Source: Frateuria_A sp051900425
GTDB lineage: Bacteria; Pseudomonadota; Gammaproteobacteria; Xanthomonadales; Rhodanobacteraceae
Direction: 5' to 3'
DNA: 64,000 nt
NCBI RefSeq assembly: GCF_051900425.1
Contig: NZ_JBHZGK010000002.1
Location: forward strand, 1-64,000
This document shows, in pieces, positions 25,668 through 34,061 of this stretch. Under the pieces are notes generated by a model. It ran no database searches. It saw nothing but the letters and a program-made list of their open reading frames with translations, and was not told the origin of the DNA. Each line of letters opens with the position of its first letter. Within the stretch, counting starts at the first letter, position 1. Position numbers and translations under genes: made by a program.

Positions 25668-27571
25668 TGGATCTGCAAATCACCGACTCCGCGCCGGACA
25701 ACGCCGTCACCGCGATCAACGACTACCTGCAGCGGCATGAGACCAAGAGCCTGCTGCGCTTCATCACCTGCGGCAGCGTCGACGACGGCAAGAGCACGTT
25801 GCTCGGCCGCCTGCTGTATGACACCAAGCTGCTGTTCGACGACCAGCTGGCCGCGCTCGAGGGCGACAGCCTGCGCCACGGCACGCAGAACGGCGAACTG
25901 GATTTCGCGCTGCTGGTCGATGGCCTGTCCGCCGAGCGCGAGCAGGGCATCACGATCGACGTGGCCTACCGCTTCTTCAGCACGGACAAGCGCAAGTTCA
26001 TCGTCGCCGACTGCCCGGGGCACGAGCAGTACACGCGCAACATGGCCACCGGCGCCTCCACGGCGGACCTGGCGGTCGTGCTGGTCGACGCGCGCAAGGG
26101 TTTGATGACGCAGACGCGCCGCCACACCTACATCTGCAGCCTGCTCGGCATCCGCCATGTGCTGCTGGCGGTCAACAAGATGGACCTGGTGGACTACGCG
26201 CAGAGCACGTTCAAGCGCATCGAGAGCGACTACCGCCTGGTCGCCGCGCAGATGGGCATCGAGAACGTCACCGCGATCCCGCTCTCTGCGCTGGCGGGCG
26301 AGAACGTGTCCAGCCGCTCGCAGGTGATGGGCTGGTACAACGGGCCGAGCCTGCTCGAGCACCTGGAGACCGTGCAGGTCGAGCGGGTCACCAGCAAGCT
26401 CGGTTTCCGCATGCCGGTGCAGTGGGTGTGTCGTCCCAACCAGAACTTCCGCGGCTACGCGGGCCAGGTGGTGGCCGGTTCGATCGCGCCCGGCGACGAG
26501 ATCGTCGCGCTGCCCAGCGGCGTGCGCTCGCGGGTGGCGCGCCTGGTCACCGCCGACGGCGATCTGCCGCGCGCGGCCGCCGGCGACGCCGTGGCGATCC
26601 AGCTCGAGGACGAGCGCGACATCAGCCGCGGCGACGTGATCGCGTCGATCTCCTCGCCGCCGCAGGTGGCCGACCAGTTCGCCGCGCACCTGTTGTGGAT
26701 GGACGCCTCTGCGCTGCTGCCGGGCCGTCCGTACTGGATGAAGATCGGCGCGCGCATGGTCACCGCGCAGGTGACCGAGATCAAGCACCGGGTCGACGTG
26801 AACACGCAGGAGAAGCGTGCCGCCAAGCGCCTGGAACTCAACGAGGTGGGCTTCTGCAACCTGAGCCTGGACCACGCGATCGCGTTCGAGTCCTACGAGG
26901 ACTGCCGCGAACTCGGCGCGTTCATCCTGATCGACCGCCAGACCAATGCCACGGTGGCCGCCGGCACGCTCAACTTCGCCTTGCGCCGCGCCGACAACAT
27001 CCACTGGCAGCACACCGACGTCGATCGCGTGGCGCGTGCGCGCATCAAGGGCCAGACGCCGGCTTGCCTGTGGTTCACCGGCCTGTCCGGTTCCGGCAAA
27101 TCCACCATCGCCAACGTGGTGGAGAAGCGCCTGCACGCGATGGGCTACCACACGTACATGCTCGATGGCGACAACGTGCGCCATGGCCTCAATCGCGACC
27201 TGGGGTTCACCGACGAGGACCGCGTGGAGAACATCCGCCGCGTGGCGGAGGTGGCCAAGCTGATGGTCGATGCGGGCCTGATCGTGATGGTGTCCTTCAT
27301 CAGCCCGTTCCGCAGCGAGCGTGGCATGGCCCGCAGCCTGTTCGAGAACGGCGAGTTCCGCGAGGTGTTCGTCGACACGCCGCTGGAAGTGTGTGCCCAG
27401 CGCGATCCGAAGGGCCTGTACGCGAAGGCGAAGGCCGGCCAGATCCGCAACTTCACCGGCATCGACTCGCCCTACGAGCGTCCGGAAAATCCGGAGATGC
27501 ACCTGGACACCATGGGTGCCTCGGTGGACGAGCTCGCGCAGCGGATCATCGACGGTCTGCTGGGGCAGTGA
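25667..27571 (+). CDS. cysNC: Bifunctional sulfate adenylyltransferase subunit 1 / APS kinase
   Basis: A 634-residue fusion. Residues 1 to about 445 are the CysN GTPase: G1 GSVDDGKST (36-44), DCPGHEQY, NKMDLVDY and the beta-barrel domains. From about residue 455 to the end is CysC, with Walker A GLSGSGKSTIAN (~472), DGDNVRHGLNRDLGF and the FTGIDSPYE lid. Together with CysD it turns sulfate into APS and then PAPS. The product is the universal donor for the five sulfotransferase-like proteins upstream, and also an intermediate in cysteine synthesis. The fused form is usual in xanthomonads and in NodQ. A strong terminator follows. Confidence 0.95.
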   Translation: MDLQITDSAPDNAVTAINDYLQRHETKSLLRFITCGSVDDGKSTLLGRLLYDTKLLFDDQLAALEGDSLRHGTQNGELDFALLVDGLSAEREQGITIDVAYRFFSTDKRKFIVADCPGHEQYTRNMATGASTADLAVVLVDARKGLMTQTRRHTYICSLLGIRHVLLAVNKMDLVDYAQSTFKRIESDYRLVAAQMGIENVTAIPLSALAGENVSSRSQVMGWYNGPSLLEHLETVQVERVTSKLGFRMPVQWVCRPNQNFRGYAGQVVAGSIAPGDEIVALPSGVRSRVARLVTADGDLPRAAAGDAVAIQLEDERDISRGDVIASISSPPQVADQFAAHLLWMDASALLPGRPYWMKIGARMVTAQVTEIKHRVDVNTQEKRAAKRLELNEVGFCNLSLDHAIAFESYEDCRELGAFILIDRQTNATVAAGTLNFALRRADNIHWQHTDVDRVARARIKGQTPACLWFTGLSGSGKSTIANVVEKRLHAMGYHTYMLDGDNVRHGLNRDLGFTDEDRVENIRRVAEVAKLMVDAGLIVMVSFISPFRSERGMARSLFENGEFREVFVDTPLEVCAQRDPKGLYAKAKAGQIRNFTGIDSPYERPENPEMHLDTMGASVDELAQRIIDGLLGQ

Positions 27572-27612
27572 CGCGGGCCCTTGTGGCCACTACAACCCGA
27601 CCTGCGGTACCG

Positions 27613-27643
27613 AGCCCCCTCCCGTTCCGGGAGGGGGCTTTTT
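27613..27643 (+). terminator. Intrinsic terminator of cysDNC
   Basis: AGCCCCCTCCC (27613-27623) pairs perfectly with GGGAGGGGGCT (27629-27639) and is followed by TTTTC. Confidence 0.9.
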
Positions 27644-27675
27644 CGTGGGCATGCCGCCAGCGAGAGCTCGCCTTT

Positions 27676-28261
27676 GATGCTCTTGGACCCCTCCCCCTAG
27701 GGGAAGGGTGAGGGGCCGGGGCTCGTGGTGCCGGTGGGAGTGAAAGGGCTCTTCAGAGCTTCTTCGGCGAGCAGGGCCCGAGGCCAGTGCGACCCCTCAC
27801 CCCAACCCTCTCCCCGGAGGGGAGAGGGAGCGGGTCGCTCGTATATCTGACGCGCGTGTATCTGCTCTTGAACCCCTCCCCTGGGGGCGGGGTGAGGGGC
27901 CGGGCTCGCGGTGCCAGTGGTGGGGAAAAGGCTCTTCAGAGCTTCTTCGACGAGCAGGGCCCGAGGCCAGTGCGACCCCTCACCCCAATCCTCTCCCCGG
28001 AGGGGAGAGGGAACGGGTCGCTCGTATATCTGACGCGCGTGTACCTGCTCTTGAACCCTTCCCTTGGGGGCAGGGTGAGGGGCCGGGGCTCGTGGTGCGG
28101 GTGGTGGTGAAAGGGCTCTTCAGAGCTTCTTCGACGAGCAGGGCCCGAGGCCAGTGCGGCCCCTCACCCCAACCCTCTCCCCGGCGGGGAGAGGGAGCCG
28201 GTGGCTCGGGTATCTGACCCGCGTGTACCTGCTCTTGAGCCCTCCCCGGAGGGGCGGGGGC
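27676..28261. repeat. Tandem array of ~183-bp units containing palindromes
   Basis: The marker AGGCCAGTGCG recurs at 27781, 27964 and 28148, giving periods of 183 and 184 bases. Each unit holds CCTCACCCCAA(C/T)CCTCTCCCC, its inverted partner GGGGTGAGGGGCCGGGG, the GTATATCTGACGCGCGTGTA segment and GGGCTCTTCAGAGC. A partial unit comes first and a shortened one last. Copies differ by few bases, suggesting recent expansion. Short parts of the same unit occur at 40372-40425, 45795-45917 and inside ppc. No convincing coding frame. Confidence 0.85.
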
Positions 28262-28276
28262 CGGTTGATCGTGGCC

Positions 28277-29239
28277 TCAATCGAGGGTGCTGGCCACATG
28301 CGTCGGCGGCGCCGTGGCGCTCCTCCCGGTCGGCGGCAGGTCTTTCCCGTAGGGGCTGGGCTCAGGCCAGCCGAACTTGGCACCCAGGGTTTCGTCCCAC
28401 TCCTTCGGGTCGAACACGTACCGGCCCGCGCCAGGCGTGAGCGTCAGTTCGCCCACGTAGACGCGGCCCTGGTGCAGGTAGAGGTCCACGCGCATATAGC
28501 CCAGCGGTTCGGCCAGCTTGCGCGCCACGTGCAGCATCTCGTCCAGTTGCTCCGGCCGCGGCGCGATGCGGCCGCTGGTCTTCTGGTGCAGCAGCTGGAA
28601 GGGTGCCGGGCGCCAGTCCTCCAGGTAGAGATCCTGGGTCAGGTGCTCGAAGCGGCCCTGCATGTGCTGGATGAACACGTAGGGTTTCTGCCCCGCCCCC
28701 GGGTTGAACACGTTGAACTTGAAGTCGGCCGGGGGCCGGCCGTCGGTCAGCAGGGCATGTTCGAAGATGATGCGCGGGCGGATGTAGCGGTAGTGCTTCT
28801 CGCGCATCCGCATCGGGAACTCCGATGTCATCCACTCGTTGGCCAGGCGCGCCAGTACCACCGGGTCCTCGTCGCGCTTGTCCAGCACGATGCGCAGCTG
28901 CCCGAAGCTGTGGTTGGCCTTCATCACGAAGCTGCCGGGAAGCGAGTCGAAGGTTTCCGGCCCGACTTTTTCGGCGATCAGGTAGGCGGGCACCAGGTAC
29001 TGCGAGCCCACTGCGTTGGCCACGTAGCCGCGCACCTCGACCTTGTCGGCCAGCCGCGAGAACAGCGGCGAGGGATAGCGCATGCGGTGGAAGATCTTTT
29101 CGGAGAATCGGCGCGGCTGCTCGAAGTGGCAGGGCCGCCCGTGCGTCATCAGGTACTTGTACTGGTAGAAGGCGCAGTCAGGCAGCGCCATCACCAGCGG
29201 CGACACCTGTTCCCTGAAGGCTTTGAGCTTGCGCGTCAT
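28277..29239 (-). CDS. TupA-like ATP-grasp protein 2
   Basis: A 320-residue paralogue of 21085-22035. It has RFSEKIFHRMRYPSPLFSRLADKVEVRGYV, VMKANHSFGQLRIVLDK for the nucleotide and VDLYLHQGRVYVGELTLTPGAG with the acidic metal ligands. The last 20 residues are low-complexity, next to the repeat array. It is a single gene facing the repeats. As with its paralogue, location suggests a step in building or decorating the polysaccharide, but the family covers both glycosyl and peptide-bond chemistry. Confidence 0.78.
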   Translation of the reverse strand: MTRKLKAFREQVSPLVMALPDCAFYQYKYLMTHGRPCHFEQPRRFSEKIFHRMRYPSPLFSRLADKVEVRGYVANAVGSQYLVPAYLIAEKVGPETFDSLPGSFVMKANHSFGQLRIVLDKRDEDPVVLARLANEWMTSEFPMRMREKHYRYIRPRIIFEHALLTDGRPPADFKFNVFNPGAGQKPYVFIQHMQGRFEHLTQDLYLEDWRPAPFQLLHQKTSGRIAPRPEQLDEMLHVARKLAEPLGYMRVDLYLHQGRVYVGELTLTPGAGRYVFDPKEWDETLGAKFGWPEPSPYGKDLPPTGRSATAPPTHVASTLD

Positions 29240-29587
29240 CGTGCTGCCTGCTGCGGGACGGGGTGTCCGTGATCGCTCCCCGCCCCGGGTTGTCCGCCGT
29301 CCCGCTGTTGCAGCCAGGGCGGCAAGCTGTCCTGCGTTTTCGGATGGGCGGTCGAACTCACGTTCTGGCGATTTCCATGAGAGAGGGATGACGTGATTGT
29401 TGGGCGCGCGTGGTCGATGCAGCGTGCAATGTCACGGAAGGGCGGGTGCATGCGTGCCCGTGGGTGGCTGCCGATCGCACGGCGACGGAACGGAACGGAG
29501 CTTGCCGAGGGCAGCCGCCCCGCATGTGGTTCGATGCGGGACGGCCGGGGGCCGGGCGGGGCGGGACGGACGCGCCGCGAACGCCCC
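29240..29587. other. Intergenic stretch without recognised feature
   Basis: Between the divergent-side start of the ATP-grasp gene and the end of the wecA-like gene I see no gene and no clear terminator. It should hold the promoter of the gene at 28277-29239. Confidence 0.4.
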
Positions 29588-30772
29588 CTATTTGGCGGCC
29601 GACCCGTGCTTGGGACCCCGGCTGTTCTTGCCGTAGGGAGACAGCAGGGTGACCGACGAGCGCAGGCGCACCACGTTGCTGGGCAGCTCCGCCGGTTCCA
29701 GCGTGGCTCGCGGCTGCGGCTGCGGCTGCGGCTGGGGAACCGCAGGTGCGGCCTGCTGCTTCTGCCACAGGCGCCCGGTCGCGGTCACGTAGATAGCCGT
29801 CAGCGCGCCGAAGGCGAGCAGGTTGCTGCCGGGGGCCAGTGAATGGGTCAGCATGCCGGTCAGCGCGAGCAGGATCGCCAGCATCACCAGCGCGACCAGC
29901 GTGGTACGCGGTCCCAGCCCGGCACGCAGCATCATGTGGTGGATGTGGCCCCGGTCGGGCTTGAACGGGCTCTTGCCTTCGCGGATGCGGCGTACCACCA
30001 CCTGCAGCGTGTCGAGCACCGGCAGCGCCACGCACCAGAGTACGTCGATGGTAGACAGCTCGGTGTTGTTCCCGCTCTGGCTCAGGTGGATCAGCGTCCA
30101 CGCCAGGATGTAGCCCACCACCATGCTGCCGGCGTCGCCCAGGAAAATCTTCTTGCCGACCAGGCCGAGGTTCGCGGCCAGGTAAGGCACCAGGGCGCCG
30201 GCCAGCAGCACCAGCACGATCACGCCGGGCCACTGCGGCTGGCCCTGGTACAGGATGATCGCGGCGATGCTGACCAGTGCCAGCATGCCGGCGAGGCCGT
30301 CGATACCGTCCATCATGTTGAACGCATTGAGCAGGCCGATCACCGCGACCACGGTCAGCGGGATGCCGAAGACCCCGAGCTCGAACTCGTGGCCGAACAG
30401 GTGGCCGAGCGTGTGGATCTGGACGCCGGTGACCGCGACCATCGCCAGCACTGCCGCGGTCTGCACCAGCAGCCGCGCGCGGACGCTCAGGTCGAAGCGG
30501 TCATCCAGTGCACCCACCACCGCGAGCACCGCGCCCGTGCCCAGCAAAACGCTGGTGAACAGGGGCGCCTGCCCGTCGACCACGGCGCCGGCAAGCACGC
30601 CGATGAAGGCAGCCAGTCCGCCGATCAAGGGGATGTGTCCCACGTGATGCTTGCGTTCATTCGGGCGGTCCACCAGGCCCCAGGCCCCGGCGAACCGATA
30701 GAGAATGGCGATCGCCAGCGCGGAAACGCAGGCAGCCGTCAGACAAGCGATAAGTATCCGGGAGTACTGCAT
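29588..30772 (-). CDS. WecA-like undecaprenyl-phosphate sugar-1-phosphate transferase
   Basis: A 394-residue polytopic membrane protein of the MraY/WecA family, with about 11 helices. Family motifs are DRPNERKHH (35-43), DDRFD (90-94), NAFNMMDGIDGLAG (149-162) and FLGDAGSMVVGY (210-221). The His-rich cytoplasmic loop RGHIHHMML, which binds the nucleotide in WecA-type enzymes, is also present. The C-terminal ~55 residues are a Pro/Gln-rich tail (QPQPQPQPR). ATG codons at 30772 and 30787 are possible; spacing favours 30772. Such enzymes start repeat-unit synthesis by placing a sugar phosphate, often GlcNAc-1-P, on undecaprenyl phosphate. It may initiate the polymer made by this locus or serve O antigen. 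Confidence 0.82.
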   Translation of the reverse strand: MQYSRILIACLTAACVSALAIAILYRFAGAWGLVDRPNERKHHVGHIPLIGGLAAFIGVLAGAVVDGQAPLFTSVLLGTGAVLAVVGALDDRFDLSVRARLLVQTAAVLAMVAVTGVQIHTLGHLFGHEFELGVFGIPLTVVAVIGLLNAFNMMDGIDGLAGMLALVSIAAIILYQGQPQWPGVIVLVLLAGALVPYLAANLGLVGKKIFLGDAGSMVVGYILAWTLIHLSQSGNNTELSTIDVLWCVALPVLDTLQVVVRRIREGKSPFKPDRGHIHHMMLRAGLGPRTTLVALVMLAILLALTGMLTHSLAPGSNLLAFGALTAIYVTATGRLWQKQQAAPAVPQPQPQPQPRATLEPAELPSNVVRLRSSVTLLSPYGKNSRGPKHGSAAK

Positions 30773-31014
30773 AGTGGCTAGTCCCATCGTCCTGATCAGG
30801 CCATGCCTGCAGACGTAGCTATCCCGTCGCTGACACGGCACCACCTGCATGCGCAGGCATAACCGGATATCCCCGTTCCCTGGCTCCCGCGAAGGAGCTT
30901 CCGGACAGAGTAGGCAGGCCCCAGTGCAATTCTCGTCAACAGTAGGCAGGGGTGTTTTGCCTGCAAGGAAGGCGCCACGGGCCTGTCCCGGCCGCTTGCG
31001 GATTCAGTGAAGAA

Positions 31015-32856
31015 TCAGTGGAAAAGCAGGTTGATGACCACCAGCGTGGCCACCAGCATCGCCAGCGTCAGCGGCACGCCGACGCGCAGGAAATCCTTGC
31101 CGCGGTAGCCGCCGGGACCGGCCACCATCATCAGCGCCGGATGGCCCGAGCTGAGCAGGAAGGTATTGGACGAGGATACCGCCACGATCAGAGCGTAGGC
31201 TGAAGGGTTCCCACCGGTGGCCACCGCCACGCTGATCGCGATCGGCACCATCATCACCGTCGCGCCCACGTTGGACATCACCTGCGAGAACAGCAGGGTG
31301 AGTACCGCCAGGCACGTCTGCAGCACCCACGGCGAGGCGCCGCCCAGCTTGTCCAGCACCTCCTGCGCAAGCCAGGCCGCGGTGCCGGTGGCGTCCATCG
31401 ACCAACCCAGCGGAATGAGGCAGGCGGTGACGAAGATCGTCTTCCAGTTCACCGCCTTGTAGGCCTCGTCCATGTTCAGCACGCCGGTCAGCAGCATGCC
31501 GATCGCGCCGGTCATCATCGCCACCGACAGGTCCAGGTGGGTGAACAGCGCCAGGCACTTGGCCAGCAGGAAGAAACCCACCGCCTGCCAGATCTTGCCG
31601 GGACGCTGCTCTTCCTTGGGGATGTCGGTGACGACGACCAGGTCCTTGTCCTCGGCCGCCAGGGCCAGGTCGCGCCAGCTCGAGTGCAGCACCAGCGTGT
31701 CGCCGGCGCGCAGGTTGACCCCGCGCACGTCGTCGCGGAATACCTGGTCGCCGCGGTTGATCGCCAGTACCGAGATGCCGTAGCGCTTGCGCAGGCGCAG
31801 GTCGCCCACGTTCTGCTTGAGGAAGCGCGAGGACGGCGGCAGCACCGCCTCGGAGATGCCCGCGCGGGTCGGGTTGAACAGTTCGCCCAGCTGGCGCATG
31901 CGCGGGGAAACCTTGCACAGCTGGTTGTTGGCGAAGTGGTTGATCTCCTCGCGCGGCGCCAGCACGCCGAGCACGGAACCGACCCAGATCACGTAGTCGA
32001 CCGGCGGCGCCATGCGCGCGTCGTTGCCGCTCTTGATCGCCAGGATCAGCGGCGCGCCGTGCAGTTGCTCGACCTCGCCGATGCTCATGCCGACCAGCGG
32101 GCTCTCCGCGGTGACGGTCAGTTCCGCGGTCTCGCCGCCGATGCCGTAGGTCTCGGCGAAGTAGCTCTCGGTGCGGCCGGGGGTCACCTTCAGCCGCTCG
32201 TCCTCGCGCTCGGGCAGCAGCTTGCGGGTGAACAGCCAGAAGTAGGTGATGCCCAGCAGCGCCAGCACCAGACCTACCGGGGTCACGCTGAACAGGCCGA
32301 ACTTCGGGATCGTGTGCGCGCCGGGCGGCAGGTTGGCGTTGGCGCTGGCGATCAGGTCGTTGAGGACGATCAGCGGCGAGTTGGCGATCAGCGTGGTGTT
32401 GGTCGCCGTCAGGATGCAGAAACCCATCGGCAGCAGCAGCCGCGAGATCGGCACGCCGGTGCGCGCGGACAGGCGGCTGGTCACCGGGATCATCAGCGCG
32501 GCCAGCGCCTGGCTCGGGATCACCGCGCTGAACAGACTCGTCACCGAGTTGATCACCACGCCCAGGCGTGATTCCTTGCCCCGCGCCATGCGCATCACGA
32601 AGCTGGCGGTCAGCGAGAGCACGCCGGCGCGGTCCAGTCCCGCGCCCATGATCATGATCGCGATGATGGCGATCACCGCGTTGCCGGCGAAACCGTTGAA
32701 CACGCGCTCGGACGGGATCAGGCCGGTCAGGCCGATCACCACCACCACCAGCAGCGCGACCATGTCGGCGCGGATCCACTCCAGCACCAGCATCAGCATG
32801 GTGAAGCCCACCAGCCCGAGTACCAGGATCATTTCGGGGGTGAGCGCGAGGGCCAC
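31015..32856 (-). CDS. SLC13-family permease with RCK_C (TrkA-C) domains
   Basis: A 613-residue protein if GTG at 32856 is the start; an ATG at 32832 is an alternative, and neither has a strong ribosome-binding site. Hydrophobic halves (about residues 1-200 and 410-613) surround a soluble middle containing two RCK_C-like domains, each with the form LVGMSIGEVEQL or LRAGDTLVLHS. The motif ATNTTLIANSPLIVL in the first half is characteristic of the divalent-anion/Na symporter superfamily, and the second half has VGATVMMVPIAIS. Relatives of this architecture include sulfate transporters of algae and bacteria. Closeness to cysDNC makes sulfate a reasonable guess, but other anions are possible. Confidence 0.75.
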   Translation of the reverse strand: MALALTPEMILVLGLVGFTMLMLVLEWIRADMVALLVVVVIGLTGLIPSERVFNGFAGNAVIAIIAIMIMGAGLDRAGVLSLTASFVMRMARGKESRLGVVINSVTSLFSAVIPSQALAALMIPVTSRLSARTGVPISRLLLPMGFCILTATNTTLIANSPLIVLNDLIASANANLPPGAHTIPKFGLFSVTPVGLVLALLGITYFWLFTRKLLPEREDERLKVTPGRTESYFAETYGIGGETAELTVTAESPLVGMSIGEVEQLHGAPLILAIKSGNDARMAPPVDYVIWVGSVLGVLAPREEINHFANNQLCKVSPRMRQLGELFNPTRAGISEAVLPPSSRFLKQNVGDLRLRKRYGISVLAINRGDQVFRDDVRGVNLRAGDTLVLHSSWRDLALAAEDKDLVVVTDIPKEEQRPGKIWQAVGFFLLAKCLALFTHLDLSVAMMTGAIGMLLTGVLNMDEAYKAVNWKTIFVTACLIPLGWSMDATGTAAWLAQEVLDKLGGASPWVLQTCLAVLTLLFSQVMSNVGATVMMVPIAISVAVATGGNPSAYALIVAVSSSNTFLLSSGHPALMMVAGPGGYRGKDFLRVGVPLTLAMLVATLVVINLLFH

Positions 32857-33259
32857 TAGCTAGCGTCCAGGAGGGGCTGGTGGTGGAAGCGGATGGGATT
32901 GTGCAGTGGATGCCTCACGCGGCCGGGCCCGTCCCTGTCTGTCGGCGAAGTATAAGCGGGGCATTGCGGCGGCTGGTGAATCGCGGGGCCCGCGCGTCGG
33001 CACGAGTTGGAAGTCTGTGCTCCGGGGAGAGGGCGGAGTGCCGGCCGGAGCTCGCGCGAAGCTGATGGACGAAGTGCTCAGCCGGGGACTCCATCCGGAT
33101 GCCCCGGTCCCTTCCCTGCAAAAAAGCCTGCGGGCCCAACGCTCTCCGGAGGAGATCCGAGCCCAGGCCCCGCAACGGCTTCCCCTTCGGACAGGCGACC
33201 GCTTGCGTGGGTGACGCTGACGTTTCTGCAGAAGGCTTCCCGGAACCGAAGGCGGCGGC
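32857..33259. other. Intergenic stretch without recognised feature
   Basis: No gene, terminator or strong palindrome is seen between the SLC13-type gene and trmB. Both flanking genes are on the minus strand, so a promoter for the permease should lie here. Confidence 0.4.
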
Positions 33260-33967
33260 TCAGGCCCTGCGGTAGAGCAGGTCCCACACCCCGTGTCCGA
33301 GCTTCAGCCCGCGCCGCTCGAAATGGGTCTCGATGCGCCAGGCCGGCTTCTCGGCGTACTGGCCCGGCGCGATGGCATTGCGCCAGGCGGGGGCGGCTTC
33401 CATCACTTCCAGCATGTGCTCGGCGTAGGGTTCCCAGTCGGTCGCCAGGTGCAGCAGCCCGCCGGGCGCCATGCGCGAGGCGAGCAGCGCGACGAAGTCC
33501 GGCTGCACGATGCGCCGCTTGTTGTGGCGCTTCTTGTGCCACGGGTCGGGGAACCAGATCCGCGCCTCGGCCAGCGTGTCCGGCGCGATCTCGTGTTCGA
33601 GGACTTCCACCGCGTCGTGCTTGTAGAGGCGCACGTTGCCGGCCCCGCGTGCGGTCAGCGCGTTCATCAGGCGGCCGACGCCCGGGCCGTGCACCTCCAC
33701 GCCGATGTAGTCGCGCGCCGGATCGTGTTCGCTGGCCCACGCCAGCGCCTCGCCATTGCCGAAGCCGATTTCCAGCACGCGTGGAGCGACGCGGCCGAAG
33801 CGGGCGCCGAAGTCCTGCACCGCGCCGGTGTAATCGATGCCGAAGCGCGCCCAGTGGGCATCGAAGGCGCGCTGCTGCGCAGGCGTCATGCGGCCTTCGC
33901 GCAGCACGAAGCTGCGGATGCGGCGCAGGTAGGGGGAACTGGCGGGGTGTTCGGGCTGGTCGTTCAC
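33260..33967 (-). CDS. trmB: tRNA (guanine-N7-)-methyltransferase
   Basis: A 235-residue protein, the family's normal length, when GTG at 33967 is used (VNDQPEHPASSPYLRRIRSF). Longer readings add non-homologous sequence. The SAM site is VLEIGFGNGEALA, and the family signature IWFPDPWHKKRHNKRRI and the closing ETHFERRG..LGHGVWDL are present. TrmB forms m7G46 in the variable loop of tRNAs. TACAAT at 34025-34030 on the minus strand is a plausible -10 box about 60 bases upstream. Single gene downstream of the FecR-like gene. Confidence 0.93.
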   Translation of the reverse strand: MNDQPEHPASSPYLRRIRSFVLREGRMTPAQQRAFDAHWARFGIDYTGAVQDFGARFGRVAPRVLEIGFGNGEALAWASEHDPARDYIGVEVHGPGVGRLMNALTARGAGNVRLYKHDAVEVLEHEIAPDTLAEARIWFPDPWHKKRHNKRRIVQPDFVALLASRMAPGGLLHLATDWEPYAEHMLEVMEAAPAWRNAIAPGQYAEKPAWRIETHFERRGLKLGHGVWDLLYRRA

Positions 33968-34024
33968 GGCATGCGCCTGGGGTGCGATGGCATGGCGGCG
34001 GGCGTGCCATGCCGCGGGGGGCGC

Positions 34025-34030
34025 ATTGTA
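34025..34030 (-). promoter_or_regulatory. Possible -10 box of trmB
   Basis: TACAAT on the minus strand; no good -35 partner. A 9-bp GC hairpin without T run (34033-34055) lies just upstream, between the FecR-like stop and this box. Confidence 0.35.
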
Positions 34031-34061
34031 GCGGCGGCGCCGCAAGGGCGCCGCCAAAAGG

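Noticed and set aside
24690..27571. cysDNC purely as cysteine-assimilation genes
   Set aside because: Not excluded, but the absence of reductase genes and the sulfotransferase neighbours make polymer sulfation the better reading; kept as an alternative in the finding.
27787..28110. Small protein encoded by the repeat array
   Set aside because: The frame only mirrors the repeat (PLTP-LSPEGRG units) and has no ribosome-binding site.
27676..28261. CRISPR array
   Set aside because: The repeats are ~183 bases long and directly adjacent, with internal palindromes and no short repeat/spacer pattern or cas genes.
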